Assembly (NCBI GenBank): GCA_037953625.1
Contig: CM075650.1
Span: 1,862,501 to 1,926,500 of the forward strand
DNA from: Crotalaria pallida
Taxonomy: Eukaryota > Streptophyta > Magnoliopsida > Fabales > Fabaceae
DNA: 64,000 nt
Direction: 5' to 3'
The position numbers were made by a program, and so were the translations under genes. This document shows, piece by piece, positions 44,442 through 55,445 of the stretch. The notes under the pieces are model-generated. The model worked only from the letters and a program-made list of their open reading frames with translations. It was not told where the DNA came from and did not search any database. Position 1 is the first letter of the stretch. Each line of letters opens with the position of its first letter.

Positions 44442-46708
44442 TGTTGGAAGTCAAGCTTGCCCCAAAGGACGTAAAGAGTAATGCTAGAAGGATTCTAGAA
44501 GATAATGTTTTGATGATTACAAACAAGATTCAAAGTTTCAAGCATCAAGCTGCATCAAGATCAAGCATCAAGTTTCAAGGCTAAAGTCAAGGCTCAAGCT
44601 TCATGTTCAAGTTTAGTATAGCCTGACCCATAGGAAATTTGTAAGGTAATGAATTTTTATTACAAGTGTCTAATGGCCAAAATTAGTTTTTCATGTTAAG
44701 GAGAAGAAAAGGACTTTTTATGAAAAATGTTTTAATTGCAAAATATGTTTTCATGAAAATCTGTTTTTAACTTAGTTTATGAAAAATGTTTTTAATTGCG
44801 AAAATAGTTTTTCTAAAAACATATTTTTTAAAGACTTAACTGATTCACTGTGAAAATATATCTTGACAACCTCTAGCTGGATTTCTCTAAATTGTGAAAA
44901 TCTGTTAAGACAAGTTTTGACAGAGATAATCGATTACTCTTTCAAGATAATCGATTATTTATGTTGCATCATAGAAAATCCAGAGAGTGTGTAATCGAGT
45001 ATTTGAACCTGGCTAATCCATTACTTTTTGTATGAAAGTAATCGATTACTTGGCACAGATAATCGATTACTGGAGTTGCATCATATATTTTCCAGAGGCT
45101 GTGTAATCGATTATTTGACCAGTGATAATCGATTATATCAGTTGCATCATATATTAAACAGAAGTGAAGTAATCGATTAAATTCTATGTTGTAATCGATT
45201 ACTGGTTTTTCAAAAGAATTTAAATGTTTCTATTTTTAAAGGGATAATCGATTATCTTCTTAAAGTAATCGATTACCTCAAGTTTTATTGAAAAAACGTG
45301 TCAGAATCATTTTGATTTATTTCCTGATTTGTTTTTACATAATTGATTCTGATTTATTTTCAAAATTCGAATTTGATTTTATTTTTGAAAATATTCCTTT
45401 TTGGTTTAAGATTCAAATCTTTTATTTTATTCCTTAAATCTATTTTATTTGTTTCTGATTTCAAAATTGATTTTATTCTATTTTATTTTATTCTTTAAAT
45501 CTATTTGATTTTATTTTGATTTCAAAAATATTATTTTATTTATTTGATTTCAGAAAATCAATTTTGAATATTTCCGGATTTGATTTCATTCTTATTTTAA
45601 ATTTGATTTATTTCCAAAATCAGTTTTGATTTGATTCTGATTCTTTTTTCAAATTCAAAATTTGAATTTCAAATATTTTCAAATCTTTAGTTTTATGTCT
45701 TAAATCTTTATGATTTGGTTTTTGATTTTAAACATGTATTAATTGTTGTTTTTATAAAAAGATTTTGAATCAAGTTTTATTTTGAAAACGCTCCTGACAA
45801 CTTTGTTGGAAAACCTTTTCACGTTCTTCTTCTTCTTCTCCTTCTCAATTCTCTGGTTTTATCGTTCATATCTTTTGAGAAGAAAAACTTTACTTTGGCC
45901 TATACACTTGTGATTTAACTTCATTGCCATAGAGCTTTATTGTTGTATTCGTGTTGTATAGAACACACTTTTGTTAGAGCCTTATATTGTTGTATCCGCA
46001 CTATTAAGAGTGCAATATAGGTCTTGTACCAATCACTCATACCATAACCAGTATTGTAAAGGGGAGTGTAACCCTTAGTGACTAGGGAGTGAATCTCCTA
46101 GTGCGAACGTGCGGCGTTCGTGTGTGTAGGGTGAGGAACCCTTCTGTATTGGGTAGTGCTAGACGAACGGTGGGGCACCTAGTAGTTAGGCTATCTGGTT
46201 GTTGAGGTCCCTGGCGAAAGGAGGTTCCTAGTAGCTTGCGGGGCGCTCTGGTTGTACTTGGGGACGCGTGGCGTCGTGGTTTAGTGAAAAGCTCAAGCGG
46301 GTCGCTTGGGGACTGGAGTAGGTCGGGTTTGCCGAACCAGGATAAAATCTCCGGTGCAATCTCTTCTATCCCGCATCTCTTTATTTTCCGCTATTATATT
46401 TATTTGTTGCGCATCATAACATCTATTTTCGTAATAATCTATTTTAAGCGAATTTAAAATAATAAGCGCGGTAACGGTTTTCGTTGTTCTTATTTTAAAT
46501 TCATATCCGCGCATATTAGTTTTTCTTAATAGTATTAATATTATTCGCCTAAGCGCAATCGATTTTCAACATTATATTGTTTTCCGCTGCAAAATCTCTT
46601 TAAGTTTCTTGAAAAAGTTTTAAAGAAAATATTTTCCAATGTTTTCGTAAACACCCAATTCACCCCCCTCTTGGGTGACAGCTGCCAATCCTATCAATAA
46701 TTCTAACA
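44442..46708 (+). repeat. Element A, third LTR
   Basis: 2267 bp and uninterrupted. The paired-palindrome array is at about 44927-45277. Followed by TSD TCTTG (46709-46713). Confidence 0.93.
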
Positions 46709-46713
46709 TCTTG

Positions 46714-47923
46714 TAACCGGTTAGAAGCTGCAAGCTCAAATTAAAAATTGAAGTCATTTGTGAAGAAACTTTTGGTATCAATAAGCATCTTCCTCCAATC
46801 CAAACACAATGTCAATTATCTAAGTAAAATTTAAGAAAGGATTTAGTGTGTTAAAATAACTTAATACCTTGATTCATCATTGAAATTGATTTAAGGGGAT
46901 TGAATCATAATACTTATGGATTAATCGAGAGTTGAAATTAAGGAGTTACTCCAATTGGAGAAGATAGAGGATTGAGCTGGATAATGCAAAAGAGACGATA
47001 AGTACTAAGATAAGAAGGTTGTGATTCATGAACAAGTTTGGAGTTCGAAAGTATGAATGACAATAAGAAGAGGAAAAGTAAATGGGAGAATATCAACCAC
47101 GGTAACATCAAGATTAAGGAATCCTCGATTGAAGAAGAGTGACTAAGGAGGAAATAGGTAAGGGAACAATTGTCCATCTCAAGGTGAAAACTGTGAGGCA
47201 CATCACTTTGAGTTTAGTTGTGATGTACCTAAGGGAATAGTCAATTTCGATTGTAGGAAGTTGGAGTATTATTCACCGAATTGTCTTGAAGGAAAAGGTG
47301 AGAAAGGAATGGACGAATCCAGCACGAGAAGAATTAACCGTCTGAGATGAGAGTTGAGTGTAATCCTGACCTAGACAACCCAAGCCTATCTCTTCCTTTG
47401 ATCTGAGTTAACGTAGTTAAATGTTTTCGATTACGTTAATCTAATCGTTTGAGAATATCAGTATCCTGTTGGAAGTTCAACGCCAATCTTTCTGTGATCA
47501 AAACCTTTATCACAGTTGGATGTGATAAATATCTATGGACACTACAGAAATAGAAAGATTAGTTATGTCTAGAGAGATTAACAACCACCGGGATAGGACA
47601 AATCTTGGTCTCCCCAACGGAAATGTCTCTAGAACTTGACTATCTAACTAAGTCTGATAGTGATAATTACCCTATCTTTAAGTTCATCTAACTTAAAGAC
47701 CTGTCGTATGGTCTTTCTTGCGAAAGATCATATCTGAAAGGGATGATTTTGTTATTAATGGATTGAATATTAGGACTGATCACCCTAATGTCTCAAACTA
47801 TTAAAGGAATGAAGTCATACAAATGTTTCTTTGATCGTGCTCGAGAGATCAGAGTGCCCAGCCCAAAAAGTTTTTCCAAAAAGTTTATTGGAAAGTGTTT
47901 TATTTGAAGAATATTTATGTGAA
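46714..47923 (+). other. Unassigned sequence, probably decayed interior of element F
   Basis: Begins with TAACCGGTTA at the junction with A. I recognise no protein domain or RNA gene. Because a canonical Tekay-type 3' end follows at about 49855-49888, this is probably decayed F interior. Confidence 0.4.
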
Positions 47924-47928
47924 ATGTA

Positions 47929-49619
47929 TGTAAGATCCATGAAGAATGTTTTGATAAATGCCAAAAGGTTTTGAACAAGCTACAAAAGGTTTTGAACAAG
48001 CTTAAATTGTATTGATCAAGTTCAAGCTCAACAAGCAACAACAAACATCAAGTTAAAAAGAGAGAGCCAACTCATGAAGACTAGTTTGGTAGTTTGTGTT
48101 TTAATGTTTTATTTTTTGCCTCACAAGTCTTTTAGTTTATGATTTTGGGTAGAGTTCTTAGAGGGTAGTGAATCTCTTTTGATTGCATGATTATATCATA
48201 TTTTGAGTATTCACTTTGCCTAAAATCAATAGGTGGCTTAAAGGTTTGAAAGAAAAGGTTTAGATTTTGAGAAAACAAGTTTTTAAGTGTTTTTTGAACT
48301 GACTACTCGATTAGCCACTTGATTACTCGAGTAGAATTTTCATGTCTTGCGCAAATACTCGATTAAGGGGTTGATTACTCGAGTAGAATTTTTCAGCCTT
48401 GCGTAAATACTCGAGTAGTACCTTAAATACTCGAGTAGTGAACAAGTTTTACATTGGTTACTCGATTAGTAACTTTGTTACTCGAGTAATACGAGCTGTA
48501 ACTGTTTTTAAATGAGTTTTTCACTTCTCAAAAGCACTTCTAACCATTCCTAACTTTTGGGTATTCTATATAAACCTATTCCTAACCTTTGTGATCATTA
48601 ATTACACTTTCATAATCAATTTTACAAAGAATCAAGCCACTCTATTCTCTCTCACTTGCTCAAGATCAAAGCTTTAACTTTTACATTCTTTGATCAAGAA
48701 CCTTGAATCTCTCATGTTGATATTTTTATAGCTTTTGAAAGAGATTCATAGGATTGTTATTTTGTTTTCATTTGAGTTGTAATCTTTGCAAGAGGCAAGC
48801 TATCTACAACAAAGGAAGTCTTGGTTGTGAATCAAGCAAAGTTATATTGGAAGTCTTGAAGAAGCATTTCATCAAGCACTTGGAAGCCTTGTTGTGTTTA
48901 ACAAGCAATTGGAAGTCTTGTAGTGAAGCAAGCATTGGAAGTCTTGTTGTGGGGTATCGGCAAGCAAGAGAAGAGGTTAGATTAGATATCAATAGGGTTA
49001 CAAGGCAAGGGTGTGGTATCTCTTGTAGGCTAGCAAGAAGGGAGTCTTGTGAGGCATTTACTTGTAATTTGAGAAACTCTAATTCCTCATAGTGAAGAAT
49101 CTCTCTTGGTTGAAGAGGGGACTGGAGTAGCTTTCAAGTGGATGAAAGTGAACCAGGATAAATCACTGTGTCGTATCTCTAAACTCTCTACTCTTTACAA
49201 TTCTTGTTATTAATTGTGTTCTTGGTTGAAAACCTAGAAAAAGTGATTTTTCATAATTGATTGAATTGAATCTTAATTGTGCAACATTGATTTTGGGAAA
49301 ATCATTTTCATAACCTAGGTAATCAATAAGAATATAGGTGTTAATTGTTTCCGCTGAATCTCTGGTTATACTTGTTAATTGATTGATTTTCGTATTTGAT
49401 TGAAAAGTGATTTTTCAATATACAGAGGCATTAATCGATTAGTTCATGTCATTAATCGATTAAGGCTAAAGAATTTTCAAGAAAATCATTTGTTTTAATC
49501 GTTTTGATTTGTTTTTTTCGAAAATCTTTCAAGGTTTCTTAAACACCTATTCAACCCCCCCTTCTAGGTGTTCTCCTAGTGTCTCCTAGTTGTTTCACCC
49601 ACCGATTGTAGGTTCCACA
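47929..49619 (+). mobile_element. Solo LTR H, Sirevirus related to element E
   Basis: TGTAAGATCC to GGTTCCACA, flanked by ATGTA (47924-47928 and 49620-49624), with no internal region. It resembles E's 3' LTR in order and motifs (AACTCATGAAGA near the start, GACTGGAGTAG at 49120, GAACCAGGATAAAT at 49150, CACCTATTCAACCCCCC near the end) but is clearly diverged. It is a product of LTR-LTR recombination. Confidence 0.88.
48304..48488. repeat. Paired TACTCGAGTA/TACTCGATTA array in LTR H
   Basis: Eight sites in four pairs at 48304/48324, 48356/48376, 48408/48428 and 48459/48479. Spacing within pairs is exactly 20 bp; pairs recur every 51-52 bp. Confidence 0.93.
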
Positions 49620-49624
49620 ATGTA

Positions 49625-49887
49625 TTATTCAAAAGAGTATTTCTTTTAAAAGAAATTCCTTCACATAAGAGTTTTTATGCAAAGAATTTTTGTCTAAAGT
49701 GAAAGGTTTAATTAGAAATGTTTCAAAATAAAAGAATTATATGGAAACTCTTTTAAGCGGGGGAGGACCCTAAAGAACAAATTTTTGGAAAGTAGATGAA
49801 GTTTTCTAGTATAAAAATATTTTGGAAAAGTGGAAAATTTCAAAAGATGAATTTCGGGGACGAAATTCCTTTTAAGTGGGGCAGTAG
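49625..49887 (+). other. 3' end of element F interior with polypurine tract
   Basis: AT-rich and non-coding. It ends with GGGGACGAAATTCC and AAGTGGGGCAGTAG directly before TGTAACACCCC, the same arrangement as in D. A second purine tract, AAGCGGGGGAGGA, lies at about 49756. Confidence 0.7.
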
Positions 49888-50306
49888 TGTAACACCCCTA
49901 ATTTTCGTCTCCCAAATAACCAAGAAATTAATTATAACAATTATTTTATAATTGATTTATATTTGTTTTGAAGGTTTTAGTTTTTGTACATTATGTGTTT
50001 TTATATAAAAATATGAGATATATTTTTATATGGTTATTTTGTACAAAAATGTGAATATTGTAATTTAGTCCTTGGGTTGGGACCTAATTGCAATATTAAA
50101 AAGGTTTTTGAAGAAAGAGTAATTAAATTATTAATTTTTGAATTTTATCAGTATGTAACCGGTTAGAAGGGCTGTGTAACCGGTTACACGATGAACTCAG
50201 AAATTGGGATTAGTGCGTTTGATGAGTAATCAAGGCAAAACCCAGAAATTCGCCACGATTACTTCCTTCCTCGAGTGGAGATAGACGTGTCGCCCTGCAT
50301 GTGAAG

Positions 50307-50325
50307 CCAATTTCACTATAAAAAG
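50307..50325 (+). promoter_or_regulatory. Possible core promoter in F LTR
   Basis: CCAAT (50307-50311) followed closely by TATAAAAAG (50317-50325), about 430 bp into the LTR. Plausible start region for F transcription, on sequence match only. Confidence 0.4.
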
Positions 50326-51399
50326 CTTGGGTTGAGATCAGAATCAAGGTTTTGTGAGTGTTGGTTGGGAAATCTCTGTTTTAGGGTTCTTATTTTTTTT
50401 CGGTTTGATTCTTCTTCTGTGTGGGGAGTGAGACCTTGAAGGATACACGAACACGAAGCTTACATCCTGAGCTTCGTGTTGATATAAAGTTTGTGAGTTA
50501 AAAGTGTGTGTGGAAGAAGAAATCAATCTTTGAAGTTGAAGCTTGAGAACTGGTTCTGTGTTCTTCTTGTTCTGGAAGCTAGGTTTAAGATCTGATTCTG
50601 GTAAGCTCCTGCTATCCCTTGGTCCCAAATCTTTCCTAATCTCTTTAGCATGTTGCAGAGATTAAGTCCTAACTATTTTCCCCAATTTTGATGCATGTTT
50701 TCTATGTCAAATTCTCTGATTTTGGGAACCCACCGAAACTGTGTTGCATGTCCAACAGAGAAGGGAAATTAGTGGATTTTGGTGTTCAAACTCATTTCTG
50801 TTAGAAGTCTTTGTTCTCAATCGATCTAGAGGTAAGGGGGAAGCTTACTATTTGCTAGAATGAGAATAAATTGTGGTAGAACATAGGATGAGTCACCAAG
50901 AGACTCAAAGGGCATAAGTTGACATGGTTAAATGGCTTGGAGGCCAATCTGAGCTCAATTGTTGTTATGAGCAATGTTATCTATATGCATGCAAGTTGTA
51001 TTGATGTTGGATTCATGGCTTATTTGGATATTATGTGAATTGATGCATTAAGTTGTGAAATATGAGCAATTATGTGCAATTTGAGTATCTAAATTGAATG
51101 CATGCAAGTTGAATGTGTTTCTGTGGTTAAACATGTTTACTTAAGGTATATGAACTCTTTTGAATGATTGAAATTGGTTAGATTTGAGTAATGAAAAGAA
51201 TGGGTTGCAAAACCTCATGTTTTAGTGTGCTAACTGCATACTCTAACCGGTTACTCGATATTTGTAACCGGTTAGACAATGTAAAATTTCAAAGAAAATA
51301 AGTTTTTGAAATCAGTCATGTGGTCTTATTAATGTTACTCAAATCTAGACCTGAATTTCACTGGAACTCAATCTGAAATGAAGCTGATTTTATTGTAAT

Positions 51400-54333
51400 T
51401 GTAACACCTACAATTAATTACCCTTTTATTACCCTTAATAAAATAGTGAATTTAAAATTTCCTTTTTAAGTTATAAAAATCTTCCGTCAAACGGACGGAG
51501 TTTCGTTTGTTTTTAGGACTTTCCAAAATATTTGCTTTAACCTGTAAATTTTATTCGAGGAAGATTTAAATACGTCAGAGACCAGCGGGGCCCAAAATAT
51601 AGTTAAGTCCACTTAAAACATTAGTTTAAAAGGGATACAAATAACCTTCCGAACTCTTAGTTTTCCAAAAAGGCAAGGAAATTAAAAATACAATATAATT
51701 CCCAAAATAACTCATGACCGTCAGATGGTCGCTAAATACTATAATACTTTCCACGTGGTGGGAAGTACTCCTGCTCGGCCAGACACGTGTAAGCTCCTTC
51801 GGTACCTGTAAAAATATAGCAAGAAGGGTAGCATTACACAGTACTAAGGAAAATAGCTTTTAAGAAGCATAGCTGACAAACTAGGCCCTATCACAGTAGA
51901 AATTATCCATTAATCTAACGTTCTTTTTCAGATAACTACCTACAAGATCATTTTCGATAAAATAAGCCCTATGTCCATACCACTTTCCTAGCAATCCTAC
52001 ATTCAGCCCTAAATTACTTTTCAACTCCACTTGTACTAACATTTTCATATTTTAAATTCCATACTCATAAAATAACCAACTCACGAACATATATCGTTAT
52101 TTTTATAAATCCCTTTTCATTCTCTCTCCATTCATTGGATTCACATTTGTCATTCATTTTACCACTGGTCACGACTTACTGCGTCTGCACTCCTGTGCAC
52201 TCACGTCTTACTGCGCCCGGGTATGTTTCATTTCATTCTGTCCCTGGTCACGACCTACTGCGTCTGCACTCCTGTGCACTCACGACTTACTGCGTCCGGG
52301 TATGTTTCACTCTCCCCTGGTCACGACCTACTGCGTTCGCACCACCGTGCGATCACGACTTACTGCGTCCAGGTATGTTTCATTCTCCCCTGGTCACGAC
52401 CTACTGCGTTCGCACCACCGTGCGATCACGACTTACTGCGCCCGGATATATTTCATTCTCTCCTGGTCACGACCTACTGCGTTCGTAATTATTCTCTAAC
52501 TTAATCATCAAGCCTAACTTATGATTCATTTAATAATAAACATCACTTTCCTTTTATCAAGCCTCTTGTCCTTAATCCATTCATTAATTACTTGTTCGTA
52601 ATTTTCCATCCTTTCCACCTTACTTATCCCTTTCTATGTGACTTGCCTACCTTTCACTTAATCCATTAATTGTTTTACGAGTCACCGAACCTAACGCAAT
52701 GTGAATATACATCAATAACAAGTAACAATCAACGGATAATAAACAAGGCAGTCGACATACTCAGGTATGTCTCAGAGTACTATAAATTAAGTCAACTCCC
52801 TAGGGTTCTTCACTTCCTACTTTAACATTAATAAAAGAGAATTTAACAAAAATCATTTAATTAGTATTAACTTAACCATTGACACACTAACTACCCCGAA
52901 GGTTCATTTCATGCACTTTAAACATCCTCAGGTTATTCTTTTAATTAATTATCTAACCTAGTCATCATTACAACAACCTAGAATCTATATCCTTAGGAAA
53001 GGTAACGCAAACCCCTCTTACCTGGGATTCCTGACCAAAGGAACAATGTCACTTTCGCATCCGCGCCTTATTCCAGGGTCAGGGACAACAATAACGTGTT
53101 GGATCTAAACAGGGACACGCGTTAAAAATAATTATAACATTAAATATATATATATATATAGATATACACACACATATATCTAAATATAATAAACTAAATT
53201 TATTTTTGTCAAAATAATAACTATATATCATTATACAATAAAAATATATTCCTTTTCTTCAAAACATCTCTTTATTTGAAAATATAGGGATAATAAAAAT
53301 ATTGATGGATCGTCGAATAAAGTATATGGATGGGTAGAGGGAATTGAGAAGGTTATTTATCTAAGAAGGATTTAAGATTGGACGATTGGATTTTAAATTA
53401 TTGAACCGAGAAGATAAGGAAATCTCAAATTTTTCTCTCTGCGTCGAGCCCTCTTCGCCATTTCCTTCTCCCTCTCCAGTACATTCTTTATCTTTGTTTC
53501 TTTTCTTTCTGTGCCTCTCCTTCTATTTCTTTGTTTCTCTTTTCTATTTATGTTGATGGCCTTATGGCCACAACCTGCTCTCTTTGCCTTTTAACGTGGT
53601 GGCCTTAGTGCCACCCGTTTTCTATTTTTTTTTCTTTTATTTGGGGTGGGTTACGGGGTACCGGGTAGATTTAGGAAATTATATATATTTTGTTTTGTAT
53701 CTATTTGTCGGTCAACGTGTGTAGATATTTTGAATTATAATCAAAAGTTTGACGATCCTAAAAATAAAATACATTTAAGTATAATAATATTGTTTTTTTT
53801 TTAATTACTCAAAACTAATTAAAAAATAATAAAATTACCAGTCCCTCCGGATAGCTATTGCATAAGAAAAATTATCAAAATTCAAAAATAAATATATTTT
53901 CTCAATCCTGATATTAAACTTGATAAAATATAATATTTATAATTTTGAAATAGAAGATCATTATATATAACTTATATCGGTAATATATTAAACCAGTCCA
54001 GAAGCTAAAAATAAAACAGCCTCCGAACACTATGAAAATTTATAGGGACGCTCAAAATATTAAGTTAAACATATTTTTCTAAAGAAATTATTTATAAAAA
54101 TGCCTCTAAGGCTTGCCACTTGATCTCCCTGTCAAAATGTTAATTAAACTAAATAAAAGTACTATTTTATTTTTGTAAAAGTATTATAACAAATTTATAG
54201 TTATTTTGACTACAAAACATATTTCAATTAAAATGATGAAATCAAAATTTTATTACAACACTCAAATCTTGAAAACATATATTAAATCATTTAATTATTT
54301 TGCTAAAGGTATTAGAAATAACGGGGTGTTACA
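51400..54333 (-). mobile_element. Solo LTR G1 (gypsy, inverted)
   Basis: TGTAACACC to GGTGTTACA, flanked by GTAAT (51395-51399 and 54334-54338). Its reverse complement matches G2 through most of its length, for example around the AGTACTATTTTATT and CTCCGGATAGCT words, so it lies in minus orientation. It contains a 73-bp tandem repeat (52165-52490) and an AT/AC microsatellite (about 53145-53180). No internal region remains. Confidence 0.9.
52165..52490. repeat. 73-bp tandem repeat in G1
   Basis: CTGGTCACGAC recurs at 52165, 52244, 52317, 52390 and 52463. Units carry CGCACCACCGTGCG, which folds as a 5-bp stem. The short ORFs in three frames here are artefacts of the repeat. Confidence 0.88.
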
Positions 54334-54881
54334 GTAATAATTCAGATTGAAATTGGGAGTTAATACCTTAATATCAAATGATAATTTCAAGAGGAAATTA
54401 TGCATAAATAAAATGGGATTATCACTTAAATCTTTTGAATGATATTATGTGTTGAACTTGATGTATTTTGTTATGCTAAGACCTTGTTATTGGATGGAGT
54501 AGAGAATTCAAGAAAAGATTCTTTGAAAATCAGTAGTTTTGTATTCAGGTCTGTAATTCTAACCGGTTAGGTGATGATGTAACCGGTTAGTACCTGAAAC
54601 TTAAAAATAAAAGTTAAGTTTTTGAGTAAGAAATTTTTAATACCAATGATTACATTCTCTCAATCTAGGTCTATGAGCATATGTTAAATTTAAATTCAAA
54701 GGTGAATTTTATGAGTAAAGCCATACCTCAAGATATCATTCAGAAGTTGTGTTTTCTAAGTCATAATAATGGAATTAATGGAAAGACCAACCTTAGTAAT
54801 TATGTATGCAATGCAAGCATAGAGAAAGATAATAAAATAGGTTCACAAGGATGGTTTGTGATGTTCGGGGTACATGACCCT

Positions 54882-55437
54882 GTACTCTAGGAGTACTAAA
54901 CTGATGCAACCTACTTGATGACACATTCTGGGAATGTGGCCATTGTCTGAGACATGGTTTCTTTGATATGTTCTGGGAACGTGATGCACACTCCGGGAGT
55001 GGTGCTTGATTTTATTCCAAGTATGGTTTGCGATACGTTCTGGGAACGTATGTGAGTGTTCTGGGAACGTATGTGAGTGTTCTGGGAACACATTGGTATA
55101 ATAATAGAATTAAAGCTAAAAACCAACCTTAATGATTGTGCATCCATATAGAATGGAAGTTTGGTTGGTAGGAACGTTTATCATATTCTGGGAATATGAG
55201 GAGGGTACTCTGGGAGTACCAAATTATAACCTACTTGATGACACATTATAGATATGTGGCCAGTGTCTGGGACCTGGTTTTATACGTTCTAGGAACGTAT
55301 GTTAGTGTTCTGGGAACACATTGATATGCAACCTACTTGATGACACATTATAGATATGTGGCCAGTGTCCGGGACCTGGTTTTTATGCGTTCTGGGAACG
55401 TATGCATTCTGGGAACGTGATGCACACTCTGGGAGTG
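54882..55437. repeat. Array of TGG-loop interrupted palindromes in F LTR
   Basis: Perfect arms around TGG or TAG: GTACTC/GAGTAC (54882), CACATTC/GAATGTG (54922), ATACGTTC/GAACGTAT (55033, 55282), GTGTTC/GAACAC (55077, 55305), CATATTC/GAATATG (55182), GGTACTC/GAGTACC (55204), CACTC/GAGTG (54989 with CGG, 55425). Others are imperfect. The array continues at 58203-58304 beyond G2 (CACGTTC/GAACGTG at 58203, GTGTTC/GAACAC at 58290). Confidence 0.92.
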
Positions 55438-55445
55438 GTGCTTAT

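Larger units (their letters stand above)
297..46708 (+). mobile_element. Element A: tandem gag-only Sirevirus-like element with three LTRs and two internal regions
   Basis: Three LTRs of about 2267 bp (297-2563; 10051-10753 plus 39364-40928; 44442-46708) all start TGTTGGAAGTC and end TTCTAACA. They alternate with two internal regions (2564-10050 and 40929-44441). The outer ends are flanked by TCTTG (292-296 and 46709-46713), and no target duplication surrounds the middle LTR. Each internal region has a Met-type primer binding site, a gag relic, a long non-coding stretch with repeated AAGGGGGAG tracts and a polypurine tract, but no protease, integrase or reverse transcriptase. Without the LINE the first internal region is about 3.5 kb, matching the second (3513 bp). 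This fits gag-only non-autonomous elements (TR-GAG type) related to Sireviruses. The shared middle LTR most simply reflects unequal recombination between LTRs. Confidence 0.9.

Noticed and set aside
297..46708. Two independent A insertions side by side
   Set aside because: Adjacent insertions would give four LTRs and separate duplications; there are three LTRs and one outer TCTTG pair.
50344..50628. 94-codon antisense ORF in F LTR
   Set aside because: Lies just downstream of the likely LTR promoter, shows no domain, and is of a length expected by chance.
52135..52504. Overlapping 65-117 codon ORFs in G1
   Set aside because: Three frames are open at once because the 73-bp repeat lacks stops; no domain is recognisable.
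53140..53185. AT/AC-rich dinucleotide run as a regulatory element
   Set aside because: An ordinary microsatellite inside solo LTR G1; nothing supports a specific function.
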